This document shows, piece after piece, positions 1 through 11,265 of a stretch of DNA of 64,000 nucleotides (its first letter is position 1; each line of letters opens with the position of its first letter). Source of the DNA: Daphnia carinata (lineage: Eukaryota > Arthropoda > Branchiopoda > Diplostraca > Daphniidae); assembly GCF_022539665.2 (NCBI RefSeq), contig NC_081337.1, positions 11,153,768 through 11,217,767 of the forward strand, in the 5' to 3' direction. The translations under genes and the position numbers were made by a program. The notes beneath the pieces were generated by a model, which saw only the letters and a list, made by a program, of their open reading frames with translations, had not been told where the DNA came from and made no database searches.

Positions 1-75
1 ACAAATGCTAGCCAATGGTTGACTTGCTGATCGCCTATCATCGCGCGATAGGCGACAAAGTCCATTGGCGGTACA
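1..75 (-). repeat. Start of 3' LTR of Gypsy copy A (cut by window edge)
   Basis: On the minus strand this begins TGTACCGCCAATGG, matching the TGTAGCGCCAATGG start of the copy B LTRs. It lies directly downstream of a purine-rich tract. Only the first 75 bases are inside the window. Confidence 0.88.
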
Positions 76-89
76 TCCCCTCTCCTACC
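76..89 (-). other. Polypurine tract of Gypsy copy A
   Basis: On the minus strand a run of purines (GGTAGGAGAGGGGA) abuts the 3' LTR. Copy B has the equivalent tract just before 33128. In this family such a tract primes plus-strand DNA synthesis. Confidence 0.75.
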
Positions 90-210
90 TAAAAGCATGG
101 GGCGCCTGAAATGTTGACAACCCCATAAAGGAAAGGGTATAAAACTACACATTTAACTTCTACTGGTTTGGCCAACATTTATTTGGCCAAAGCGCCTACA
201 TTTAATAAGG

Positions 211-2105
211 CTATTTCCTGTTCGGTGACGAGGTTCCCGCCACCCTGCTGGAATCGGATTTGTCCCCGTTTTTGGGCTCTCGCACTTCAGTGACGTGAGC
301 CAATAACAGGATATCGACATGGTTCCTCAACCTCCGGTATTCAAACAGCAGATAAATAATCAGAGACACTGGGAATAGAAATCCAATAACCCACTCAAAT
401 GGGTACCGCTTGACGTTCTCCTCTTCCTCCCATTGTCGGCGTAGGCTTTCGACCACCTCAGATGCGAACTCGTTCCCGCTTTGTCTATCCGCGTTGGTGG
501 GCGAAGCGCTGATGCTGAATCCTCCAATATTGGGCTCTTAACCACCGGTTGCGGTTGCTCCATCACCGGAACCAGCAAGCTGCTCAGCATCCCGGCCGCT
601 TCTTCGTCAATGACGCTTGTGACGTTCATTGGCAGCATCTGTCGAAAGCTCGCTTGCAGAACCCAGTCATCTGAGGTTGCCGAACAAAGTCTTGGGATTT
701 TTATCGCACTTGCTGCTGGCAGAACTTGCGGCAAACCTATTCCACCGATCCTTTTAACAGGGCACTGGAGCACTACAGTCACATTGTCTTTGCCAGCGTA
801 GCCCCACTTTCGTCCTCCGACATAAAACAGATCTATGCCGGCCCACTTTTTACTGTCCAGACGGCAGTTCTTTTGAACGGCTCCCTGCTCCTGCAGAAAC
901 ACAGCCGCCGTACAGCTTTTCATTCTTCCTTTGCGGTCAATGGGCTTCAGGAAAGGGCACACACTGCCCATAAAAGGGCACACACTGCCCATGAATGGCG
1001 CGCATTTACGTGCTTCATCGGCGTTGAACTCCACAAACAATTGGCGATCCGGCGACAATCCCAGATACGGGGCCAATCCAGCGTAGGAGTGGGACATCGA
1101 TTCCCCTCTACTGGTAACCACTGGCATCGGGAAAACACTGTAAATCTGCAAATCATAATTAAATTCAAACACCGGTAAATGAATAAACAATCGGATGTTG
1201 CCGTTTGCCAGTGCCGCCTCCACCCTAGCTTCTTGGTACCCTTCAGCCATTACCCCCTTAAAGGGCCGGTGTCAGCCCCCATCCTTGTGGTAACGCCTGT
1301 CAAACCGACTCCAACGCTTGAGTCAGTACATTCGGGGGGAACATCAGAGGTGACAGCTTCCCTACTGCTGTGTCCGCTAGCCCCGTCTGCGTTCTCAATC
1401 GACCTCGCCACTTTTTTGAGATAAAGCAATGCTCTCGCCAGGTTTGTCCAGCTCTCGTTGAAGGTCTTTCTCAACTGATCTTGTTCGCGGCGCATCTGTC
1501 CCGGCGCCGCTATCAAGCTGTTAATCTCATTGCTTCATGCTTCATGTTCCGCCAGGTGTCCCAACGTGACATTCAGAAGTGTTGCTTGCTCCTGAAGAAG
1601 ATGCACTACTTCCAGGCCCCTTTTGTCGAAAGATTCGAGCCTTGAATGCACCGACTCTAGCTCCTGGGTGGTAGCAGTCCCAAATAACCAGCTAAGTAAT
1701 TTGCCTCCAGCGTCGAACATCCCGCGCTTCTTCCGGGTTCCATCGCCTTTCAGGGCTCTCTCCAGCTCCCTGAACTCCTGCCGCCGATGCTTCGCTCTGG
1801 ACTTGATTTCTACCAAATCGAACGCAGGCCCCTCCAAGAATGGCTTTACTTCCATTGGGAAATTTTCCGTCCCGACCTTGTCAAATGCCCGAAGCATTTC
1901 GTCCACCCAGTTGGTGACCCGCTTGATCACCTGCTCCGCCCGTTTGGTTTGTACATCATAAATAACGACCCATTCAGAATCGCCTAGCGCTAGGGTTCCC
2001 TTCGGATGAAACACCGCTCCTTCCGTCACCACGAACTTTCATTTCATGCGCTTGGATCATCTGTCCAATGGTACAGATCACTGATAAAAGCAGCATGTTC
2101 TTCAT
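211..2105 (-). pseudogene. env: Broken envelope (baculovirus F/errantivirus Env type), copy A
   Basis: The start chosen, at 2105, opens on a hydrophobic signal-peptide-like stretch as in copy B. A basic RKKR furin-like site is followed directly by a hydrophobic glycine-containing segment (about 1720-1660), the cleavage site and fusion-peptide layout of baculovirus F proteins and errantivirus Env. A transmembrane segment with a short cytoplasmic tail lies at 211-456. The gene is broken: five bases are missing near codon 24 relative to copy B, a stop follows the first ORF near 1535, and the body (360-1250) and tail (211-456) are in different frames. An in-frame tandem duplication at about 955-996 doubles the peptide MGSVCPF. 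It cannot make a full-length protein as it stands. Confidence 0.85.
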
Positions 2106-2436
2106 CCTCCTGGTGCCCGTCTTTGTCGGATCGGACGACCTGGAGGCGGTTACACCTCCTCTTGAAACCCAGGCCTTGGCTCCTCTTCTACTTTTAGGCC
2201 TTCACTACAATCTTCCTCCTTTATTACTTCCAGTGGTCGGCGCTTCGCCTTCCTCCCTGCGCCTTTCGCCTTGGTTTGACTAACCACCGCCGCAGTATCG
2301 CTTTCCAGCGATCTCTCAGGATTCGTGCCAGCACGCGCCGCCACTTCAGGTTCCATCGTTGCCTCTGGTTCCTCGGTCACTGCCGCGGTGTCCTCTGGTG
2401 TTCTTTCCGGATTGTCAGCACGCGTCACTGCCTCAG

Positions 2437-3759
2437 CACGGTCTAACAGGAGAGGTACCCACACGAGATAGCCGGCGAGAGAAGCCAGACGTACCCAAAT
2501 GCCGTTTTGGTACGCAAGACGTCTGCTAGGAACGCCACCTGTTCAGTACCCCTTGCGCTGAATAGCGCATAGGGGAAAACAAGAATAATAAATGAAATAA
2601 AATAGGAAATTAGCAATAATTTTTTACGCCATTGATCTTTATTGGCAGTTACCCTCTCCTACTTGTTTAAAAACATGAATTTAAATTTTTGAGGATGGTG
2701 TTTGGCTTGGGTGCTAGCGTGTTCTTTCTTTTGTTGGTCTTCTACATAGTCATGAAAGTTCACTTTTGAAAAAGGGAAACGCCAAAAACCAACAAAAGCT
2801 CGGCTATTAGCTACGTCGCTCTAAAAAAATCCTACTTCAACTATCTCACCTGTACATCGACCGATACGTTTGACGGGAACTGGTATGCAGATGAACAAGT
2901 TCCAGATCAAATGCAATCAGAACCAAACGTATGGCCCTAGTTTTATTTGCATGACAAAAATAAGGTAACAGAAAACTATTAGTTTCTTTATAGTTCTCCC
3001 GAGTTCACTCGACAGACTTCTGCCATCAGTCTTATGAACCACCTTTAAATGACAGTGCACCGAAAGCTCGCTTGACGGCGGCCAAATTTCAGCCGAGGTA
3101 TTAACCAACACAAGTTTTAGTCCGTGGGAATGTGCCAATATCATTATTATAATTCGGTAATTGTTACGGACAACGGCTAATAGATTTCTTAATAGTGGCC
3201 TGCTTGTAAACGAAACTTGTATAAAAATAGCATAGAATCGTAAGTCTAAGTATCTTTCACTGAAGAGTTTTTTTTACTGCTCTTTCACTAATAGGCCCAC
3301 TCGCGCAAAAAATATATTCTTTTTCTCCCTTCTGTTTAGCTAAGCCAATCTGAAAAGAAATTGAAGACAAAGCCTCGTTAATAGAAGAGGAGAAAAAGAC
3401 GAACAACAGGTATAATGGAAGCAGAGGGGAAAAAAATCTAGTAATAACAAATTTTGCCCTGAAACAAGGAATTTTTTCAGTGTTGCACTTGTATCCAATT
3501 GTGCATTCAACAAAAAAGCACTTCACCATATAGCCGACGACTTCAAAAGAACGAAAACACTGGCAAACGTTAATGATTGTTTTAAGTTATAATTTAAAAT
3601 AGTACTTTTTGTCTGAAAGCCCATTGAGAGGACTAGGAAATATTCGCAAGCAAGGGGAACTGAACAGGTGGCGCTCGTAGCGGATTTTCCGGGTACCAAA
3701 ACAGAAAACGGGTACATTTGGATTCTATGGCGTGTGGGTACCTCTCCTGTTAGACCGTG
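2437..3759. mobile_element. Non-autonomous DNA transposon with 29-bp perfect TIRs
   Basis: The segment is bounded by perfect 29-bp inverted repeats (2437-2465 and 3731-3759, starting CACGGTCTAACAGG) and flanked by a direct repeat GCCTCAG (2430-2436 and 3760-3766). Removing it restores the uninterrupted linker seen in copy B. The interior is AT-rich; only short ORFs (75-90 codons) are present and none resembles a transposase. A 7-bp target duplication with this TIR is not enough to assign a superfamily; P-like or Dada-like are possibilities. Confidence 0.88.
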
Positions 3760-3767
3760 GCCTCAGC

Positions 3768-6700
3768 TTCCACCCCGCCATCGGATTCGTCCTCCGACTC
3801 TACTATAAACTTCTTCATTTGAGAAACATGGACCACAATGGTCCTCTTCCCAGAAGGCTTTCGAAGTTCGTAGTTTAAATCAGTGATCTGCCTGACCACC
3901 ACTGGTCAGGCAGAAGGTAACTTTTCAGCTAGCCCTTTCTTCCTCTGTGGCCGGAAGACTAATACCAGGTCACCAGGTTCGTATACCGGTGGCTCACTGG
4001 CTCTGGTATCATACTGCGTCTTCTGGCGCTGCTGCAACAGGGCCAGTCTATCCCTCACGTTCTCTCTCAAGTTCGCCATTGCCTTCATCAGATCCTTTGC
4101 ATCGACGAGCATGGATTGACTTGGGCCTGTCGCCGCTAACAGGTCCGTCGGAATCACTGCTTCCCGCCCATACACCAGCATGAATGGTGTATGATTGGTG
4201 CTCTCTTAGCGCGCCGAGTTGTAGGCAAACTTGACAAAGCCGAGGAACTCGTCCCAGTCCTCGTGACTTTCATCCACATACATTGCCAGCATGGTCACCA
4301 ACGTCTTGTTTTGCCGCTCCACAAGACCATTGGCCTGTTGGTGGTAAGGCACCGTCATCCGATGTGAGTCGTAGAAGGGCGAACACCTCACGGGTTACTT
4401 CTGCTGTGAAACACTTCCCTTGATCGGACGTCACCTCCCGCGGAAATCCATGCCACAACACAATTTCCTCGACGAAGAATTTTGCTATTTGCCGAGCCGT
4501 GGCATCCGGTACGGCCCTTGTTTCCACCCACTTAGTAAGGTAGTCTATGGCAACGATCACGTTTGTATTCCCGCTTCGTGATCCCGGGAATGGACCAAGG
4601 ACATCTATCCCGATGCTTTCGAAGGGTCCTCCCACTTGAGTAATCTCCATGAGTCCCTTCTTTCTCCCTTGATCCGGCTTCCGTGTCTGACAACTTTTGC
4701 ATGCCTTGACATACCGGATAGCTTCTCTATCCATCTTCAGCCAGTAAAACCTCTGCCGAGCCCTCTCAAGAGTCCTTGATTGTCCTGGGTGTCCCGCTGT
4801 AGGTTCATCATGAACCCACGACAGTGCTTCCTTCCGTTTCTCTGCGGGCACGCAGAGCCGATCAAATTTTTGTCCGAACCTGATCGTTCTCAAGTACAAC
4901 AGGCTTTCCTTCAGCACGAAGTTGCCGTATCACGTGGAAGCGTTGCTAATCATCGCCTGCTTGATGCGCTTCCACTGCTTTATGCGATCCTGTCCGTCAG
5001 TCCAGGACTGAACGTCCAACACCATAGCCGCAACTGGAATAGGTGTCGCGTGTCCTTCCTCCGCCCCCTCTTGTATTGGGTAACGCGACAGGGCATCTGC
5101 ATCCTCATGGAGACTTCCCTTCTTGTAGCAGATGCTTATGTCGTACTCTTGCAACGACAAACTCCAACGCTCCAGTCTGCCACTCAGCTCCTGTTTTGTC
5201 ATCAGCCAGTATAGGGCATGATGATCTGTCTTCACCACCACCTTCGTTCCCCAGATGTATGGGCGAAACTTCTTCATGGCCCATACAATGGCCAGGCACT
5301 CCTTTTCGGTGATTGAATAGTTCCTCTCGGACTTGTTTAACACTCGGCTCGCAAAACAAATGGGCATGGCATGTCCATCCCTGTCTTGCATCAACGCTGC
5401 GCCTATTCCGTAGTCGCAGGCGTCCGGGTGTACCTCAAAAGTCCTCATATAATCTGGATGCGCCAGCCGAGCTGCCTTTACCAGCGCCGCCATCAATTCT
5501 GCAAACCTACTACAAGAGCAAAGGCCTACAAAGCTCTTCACCCACTTCCTCTTTACTTTTACACTAGCATTGAGGTTTGGGCCAGGGAACTTTTCGATTA
5601 CTTTGCAGTTGTCTGGATCTGGTTCAATCCCAGCTCGACTCACGACGTGGCCCAACATCCACACCCGCTCATTTCCGAAGGCACATTTTTCAATTTTCAG
5701 CTTTAAGTTGGCCCACCGGAAGCACGACAAGACCTTTCCGAGCCTCTCCAGATGCTCCTTAGCATTTCTTCCGAAGATGACTACATCATCCATGTACACT
5801 AGGCAATCGGTCCACTTGAGCCCTGCCAACACCATATCCATGAGCCGAATGTGCTCGGTGCTGAACACAATCCAAACGGCATTACTCGGAACTGGTAGAG
5901 GCCGTCAGGCGTCACAAACGCTGTCTTCGGCTTGTCCGCTTCAGCGACTGGCACCTGCCAGTACCCGCTCTGAAGGTCTACAACACTGAAAAGCGTCGCT
6001 CCCTTTAGCTTCGATAATGCATCGTCGATGCGCGGAAGTGGATAGACGTCCTTCGTCGTTACATCCTTTAGACGTCTGTAATCGATGCAGAATCGCCACT
6101 TCCCATCCTTCTTCTTCACGAGGACGATTGGCGATGACCAGGGGCTCTGCGCAGGTTCGATAACCCCCTGCCGCAGCATCTTATCTACCTCCGCGTTAAT
6201 GAGCTCCCGTTCCTGCCAGGCGCGTCGCCTTGGTAACTGCTTGATCGGCGCCGCATCACCCGTAGGTATCGCATGCTCCAGGACAGTACATTGCCCTAGA
6301 CAATTGCTGTCTTCAGCGAACACATCTTGGAAATTCATCAGAAGCGAAATGAGGTCTACGCGATCTTTTCCTGTCAGTGTCTTCGCCACACATTCATCGA
6401 AAATAGCCGGGTCTCGCTTTCCAGGCCGTTCACTGCTCTTTCTGGCTGCTCGTCCATCTTCCATTTCCAGTGGAAGACCGCTGCTCTGGTCGACAGCCAC
6501 CAACTGCCCAAGCAATGTCCCTTCCACAATCACATGATCTGTGTGATCGACGTTCATCACGTAAACCACTGCATCCGACTTGGTACAGTCAATCAACGCG
6601 TGACCCGCTGATAGGCCACTTTTCTCGAGAAGCTTTTTCGAAGGTCGGAGGAGCATAATTGTGTCTTTACTTCCCCCCTCCGGGATAGACACCTTCACCG

Positions 6701-7178
6701 GCACAGCACTCCTTTTCGGCACCGTGACACGCACTGTTGCGGTCACTTTCCTTAAGGCATCTCCTCCTCCAGCTGCTCCAATGTCGATCGCCCCAAGCTC
6801 CACTGTCGGAGGGCTGCTAAAGCAGATCATCAATTCCTTAAAGAGCTTCAGCAAATTCCTTCCCAAGATGAAGTCGGGTCCAAAAGTTTTCAGCACGACA
6901 ACTTCCCCTTCCACGGACGTGTTCTTATTTCTCACCGTCAGGGCAACTTTCCCTCTTGGGTGCATCGGTTGTCCATCAGCTGTCACCACCATGGGTCCGT
7001 CCCATGGGGTAATTTTCAGCTTCAATTTGCTTGTTAATGACGGCGTAATTACAGAAATTACCACTCCCGTGTCCACTAAAGCTTCAACGGGGCATCCACC
7101 AATCCAAATTTCTTCAGTGGGCTGCTGATCGCCGCCACTGGCCGCTCCATTTGATTGGCTCTGTTCTCCGCCAATCAC
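3768..7178 (-). pseudogene. pol: Gypsy copy A pol (PR-RT-RNaseH-IN), broken
   Basis: The first frame (7178-5799) carries the retropepsin motif ALVDTGVVISVI and the RT core up to MPFGLCSAPSTF, where four bases are lost relative to copy B. The second (5868-4930) carries YMDDVVIFG, the RT catalytic box, and the RNase H motif HPDACDYGIGAAL; about 37 codons after FVGLCS are missing. A CGA-to-TGA change stops it near 4930. The third (4917-4270) has the integrase HHCC-type region, catalytic IGIDVLGPF and SDQGK; a frameshift moves the glutamate-containing NGLVERQNK into 4391-4206. A C-terminal integrase piece lies at 4181-3906, and an acidic linker leads to the DNA transposon. At least five separate lesions are visible. 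Confidence 0.92.
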
Positions 7179-9176
7179 AGCACAGGCTGCTTTTGGCTCC
7201 GCCCTCTCCGGCTTTGTAGGCTTCGTAGGCTTTGGCGTGCCGTCTCGCTTCTTTTCCTTTGGACAATTCCTTGCGATATGCCCTTCTTCATCGCAATTAT
7301 AACATCGGAATAGGTTCTTCTTCTTCAGCTTCCGGTCATTTTCATTTTTTTCGCCGTCGATGCTTTTCTTTCCCGAAGGCCCTCTCGCCTTCGCCAGCTC
7401 ATCGCGCAGCTCCTGTATCTACCGCTGGAGATCTTGTATCTTGTCAAAGCCTATTCCCCCGATGGGAGCTTTCTCGTTTTCCCGGCGCGAATCTTCATAG
7501 CCTCTTTCGTAGGCCGTTTTCACAGCATGTGCATGGAGTCTTGCTTTTTCAAGAAACTCCTCACAGGTCGTGATTCCGAGCACATAGAAACTTTCGTAAA
7601 GTGCTGGGCTTAACCCCCTGAACAGGTGGTCAATGCAAACTTCTTCCGCCATATCTGGTTGCACGATACGGCACAAATCCATAACGTCGTGGTAGTACTC
7701 TGTTATGTCTTCGTCTTTCCCCTGGACTCTCATCCGCAGCTTCCTCTCCATTTGTCGCTTCAAGTTTACCGCAACAAACTGCTTCAAAAACAACGACTTG
7801 AGCCCAGGTACTTACCCTCTCGCGCGCTGGCTGCCCTTGCTCTCCCACAAATCTCTGTCTTCAGTCTTCCCAGTGCTCCGGACGCGCGTTCCGCGCATAA
7901 AGGCGTACAATCCATTTGTAGGCCGCTCCCTCGAGCGACACGTCTATCGCTCTCGCCAAGTCATCATTGGTCCATCTGTTGTGGCGACCGATCCTTTCAA
8001 ATCGAATCAATCCACTCCACAGCATTTTCCTTCGCCGTGCCGTAGAATTTCTCCGGCTCCTTATACTGGAAGATCGGCCTCTCCGCCATATCCTCCTCCT
8101 CTGCCATAAAAGGATCCCAAGCTGGTTCCTCTTCCTGGGCTATGGTCTGCCGCCTTGGTGAACCCCCGACACTAAGTCCACTTATTCCCGGCCCGATCAA
8201 CACCGCTGCGTGCGGCGTGCTAGACGCTCGAGGTCGTAGACCTTCGCGAAGGCTTCTTCTTCCAAAGTCCGCTCTTCGCTCTTCCGCCAAGTCGCGCTCT
8301 TCCCTCGACAGCTGCTCACTCTCAGCACCTGACGATCTCTCGGTGATACCAGTGGTGTCGGCTTCCACGCCAACCGCGCTTCTTCCGTCACCGGCGCCTT
8401 CCGCTTTCACTGATACTGGACGCGCCCCTTCCTGGTATTCGGTCACCAACTCCTGCGTCGCGAGCGAATTCGTCGCAATAGTCCGCTGAACTCGCGACCC
8501 TTGATCGCTGCCAACGGCCTCCACCTTCCGCTGCTTGCTTTCCGCCGGAATGGCTTGCATTACAATCCTTTCCTGGCTTACGGGTGCTGCTACTTGCGGG
8601 ATGTGCGACGCAGCGTCGTCCACCTCCGGTCGTCGCGTTTGCAATTTCCGGCCTCGGTCGACAACCCACTCTTCCTGTCGCTCCTTTTTTCCCACTCCGG
8701 CTCGTGTGACGACCGCGCTCCCAACAACACGGGCACCCTCACGATGCTCGTATGCCACCGTCGGCTCGTATCCTCCTTTTTCCGCAGCCCACCTGGTTTC
8801 CTGACTCTCGAATACCTGGTGACTCTGAGCCTCCATGAATTCCTCACCCTGTTGTTCGGAATCCAACTCAAACTGCGTCAAATCTGGGATACTTCCTTGT
8901 TGGATGGATCTGGGATACCTCTTCGGCTACGCACACACCTCTCTGCCCGAAAGTAAGCTCACTCACCTCACCAGGGGGACCTCTTGATCGCCCCTTAGAC
9001 CACACTGATGTTGTACCGGCCTCCTGTAATCTCGTAGAAGCCCGTGCCACTGCACTTAGAGGTGCCGTTGGCCTCAAACCCGTGTAATAGGTCTGAATCT
9101 CCTTTGCCGCCTCTTCAGCTGCTCGTCTACGACTGCTTTCCCCACCATCTGGAATCACACCTCTCCCGTGTGACAT
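7179..9176 (-). pseudogene. gag: Gypsy copy A gag with CCHC knuckle, broken
   Basis: The likely start, ATG at 9176, encodes MSHGRGVIPDGGE, shared with copy B. A basic/alanine-rich N-terminal part (to 8868) overlaps a second frame (8881-7997) rich in charged residues, then a retrotransposon-gag-type segment (7793-7419) and a CCHC zinc knuckle (CYNCDEEGH) near 7310-7270. Breaks are a frame change near 8880 (shared with copy B), a small insertion near 8010 (private), an in-frame TGA near 7860 (shared) and a stop near 7420. The product would be the particle-forming nucleocapsid precursor. Confidence 0.85.
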
Positions 9177-9352
9177 CAAAACGAGGACCCACCACGACCC
9201 ACTGTCAATCACACGTTCTATGAGACCGTTGTTGTGGGCTCGTGCCCAACAGTAAATTGCTGAGTGCGACTTCCAGAGACCCCTCACCACAAACGCCTAC
9301 CTTAAGTTAACCTTAAGTTAAACGTGCAGTTGACCAGTTAAGAACACAGGAC

Positions 9353-9363
9353 CATCTCCACCA
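9353..9363 (-). other. Primer-binding site of Gypsy copy A
   Basis: TGGTGGAGATG follows directly on the LTR terminus TTACA. The first TGG pairs with tRNA 3' CCA. The tRNA species was not identified. Confidence 0.65.
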
Positions 9364-9633
9364 TGTAACAACTCTGGGTTAAGGTTCGTTTATTGGACTC
9401 ACTTCACAAGATACAGCACTAAACAACAAACTAGACGACAGGCTACAGATCGACTCCTCGACGAACACAACACAACAGCTTGGCTACTCACTGAATGACT
9501 ACTACCACATCTGTCTTGTCAGTCGGGCTTTTAAAGCTACCGACATCCGGTCAGAGCGACAAATGCTAGCCAATGGTTGACTTGCAGATCGCCTATCATC
9601 GCGGGATAGGCGATAAAGTCCATTGGCGCTACA
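9364..9633 (-). repeat. 5' LTR of Gypsy copy A
   Basis: On the minus strand it begins TGTAGCGCCAATGGAC and ends GAGTTGTTACA, with an AATAAA in CCAATAAACG. It is followed by the same TGGTGGAGATG primer-binding sequence as copy B. It is 49 bp shorter than the copy B LTR, the difference lying in the middle (the R/U5 side of the promoter). Confidence 0.92.
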
Positions 9634-9918
9634 ATAGTTAAGGATATTGGACTGCCATCGCGTTTCGTGAAAAACCACTATCAAAACTCACCACCAGGTG
9701 GCGTTTGGTAAAACATGACTAACCTTGGTTCTTCGAACATTCCATATTTGGCTATGCTTGCTAACTTGGAATGTGCAAACTGTTTTTTACGAATTTTATT
9801 AATCATTACGATTTTAATGCGAAAATCACTGTGTATAATGAAATCATTAGAATTATACAAACAAAGTTCACTACAATTACACGTACATTTGATTTAAATA
9901 GTTAAGGATATTGGACTG
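9634..9918. repeat. 264-bp spaced 21-bp direct repeat next to Gypsy A
   Basis: ATAGTTAAGGATATTGGACT plus G occurs at 9634-9654 and again at 9898-9918. The first copy starts exactly at the outer edge of the 5' LTR. The 243 bp between are AT-rich with no convincing gene. It may be a segmental duplication or the footprint of an older insertion. Confidence 0.6.
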
Positions 9919-10964
9919 GTAACCATCGAATGAAACTCATTGTATCACACTATATTAACATTGAATACACGTATATTTGATGCTGTTTGAATGTAGATAT
10001 TGAAACTCACTGTATCACATATATTCACATAGAATCCAGGTATATTTGATGCTGTTTGAATGTAGATATTGAAACTCACTGTATCACACTATATTCACAT
10101 TGAATACACGTATATTTGATGCTGTTTGAATGTAGATATTAAAACTCACTGTATCACACTATATTCACATTGAATACACGTATATTTGATACTGTTTGAA
10201 TGCACATCACGAAACTGATTCTAGAACACTATATTCACATTGAATACACGTATATTTGATGCTGTTTGAATGTAGATATTGAAAATCACTGTATCACACT
10301 ATATTCAAATTGAATACACGTATATTTGATTCTGTTTGAATGTACATCATGAAGCTGATTCTATAACACTATATTCACATTGAATACACGTATATGTGAT
10401 ACCGTTTGAATGTAGATATTGAAACTCACTGTATCACACTATATTCATATTGAATACACGTATATTTGATACCGTTTGAATGAAGATATTGAAACTCACT
10501 GTATCGCACTATATTCACATTGAATAAACGTGTGCTTGATTTTGTTTGAATGAAGATATTGAAAATCACTGTATCATATTTTATTCACGTTGAATAAACG
10601 TGTACTTGATGCTGTTTGAATGTAAATATTGAAACTCTCTGTATCACACTATATTCTTATTACACTTATATTTGATACCGTTTGAATGTAGAAATTGAAA
10701 CTCACTGCATCACACTATATTCACATTGAATACACGTATATTTGATGCTATTTGAATATAGATATTGAAACAGATTCTATAACACTATATTCACATTGAA
10801 TACACGTATGTTTGATGCTGTTTGAATGTAGATATTGAAACTCACCGTATCACACTATATTCACATTGAATACACGTATATTTGATACCGTTTCAATGTA
10901 GATATTGAAACTCTCTGTATCACACTATATTCACATTGAAAACACGTATATTTGATGCTGTTTG
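9919..10964. repeat. 70-bp satellite array, segment 1
   Basis: About 15 head-to-tail units of roughly 70 bp, each containing CACTGTATCACACTATATTC, TTGAATACACGTATATTTGA and CTGTTTGAATGTAGATATTG. Units differ by a few substitutions and some have a variant (CTGATTCTATAACAC in place of CTCACTGTATCACAC). The same repeat resumes at 14679, 18858 and 33447, so the array was continuous before the retroelement insertions. Confidence 0.97.
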
Positions 10965-11245
10965 TGTTGGAGTAAGTGACAGTTTATTCAGTACAGTTCA
11001 TATAAGTTACACTAGCTCTCTATTTGGTATCCAAATGGAAATAATAGTCAGTTTATAATATTCAAACTTATATTAGGACAGAGTACCTTTACATACGGAG
11101 TTTGAAAGAGAAGAGAGGGCCGTAAGGCGACACCTACCCAGGAAGAGAACAACCGAGGGTTAGGGATAAACAATACAAGATGGTTCAGCAACCTAAATAG
11201 TTGTTCCGTACGTTTCCGTAAGATGCTCATAATGATATTTCAACA
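10965..11245 (-). repeat. Copia 3' LTR
   Basis: On the minus strand it starts TGTTGAAATATCATTATGAG and ends CTTACTCCAACA, i.e. TGTTG...CAACA inverted ends. A GATAGGAGG purine tract lies just upstream (11246-11254). Confidence 0.85.
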
Positions 11246-11265
11246 CCTCCTATCATTATGAGCAT

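Larger units (their letters stand above)
1..9633 (-). mobile_element. Ty3/Gypsy element with envelope gene, copy A
   Basis: Read on the minus strand the order is 5' LTR (9364-9633), primer-binding site, gag, protease-RT-RNaseH-integrase, envelope, polypurine tract and the start of the 3' LTR, which runs off the window. It aligns along its length with copy B at 19183-33446. The layout matches errantivirus-like Ty3/Gypsy elements. Copy A is defective: gag, pol and env all carry frameshifts or stops, and a 1.3 kb DNA transposon (2437-3759) sits in the acidic linker between integrase and envelope. The 5' LTR is 270 bp against 319 bp in copy B, so the two belong to diverged subfamilies. Confidence 0.93.

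Noticed and set aside
9919-10964. Regular 70-bp repeats resembling a CRISPR array
   Set aside because: There are no unique spacers: the whole 70-bp unit is repeated, and the genome is eukaryotic with introns. It is a satellite.
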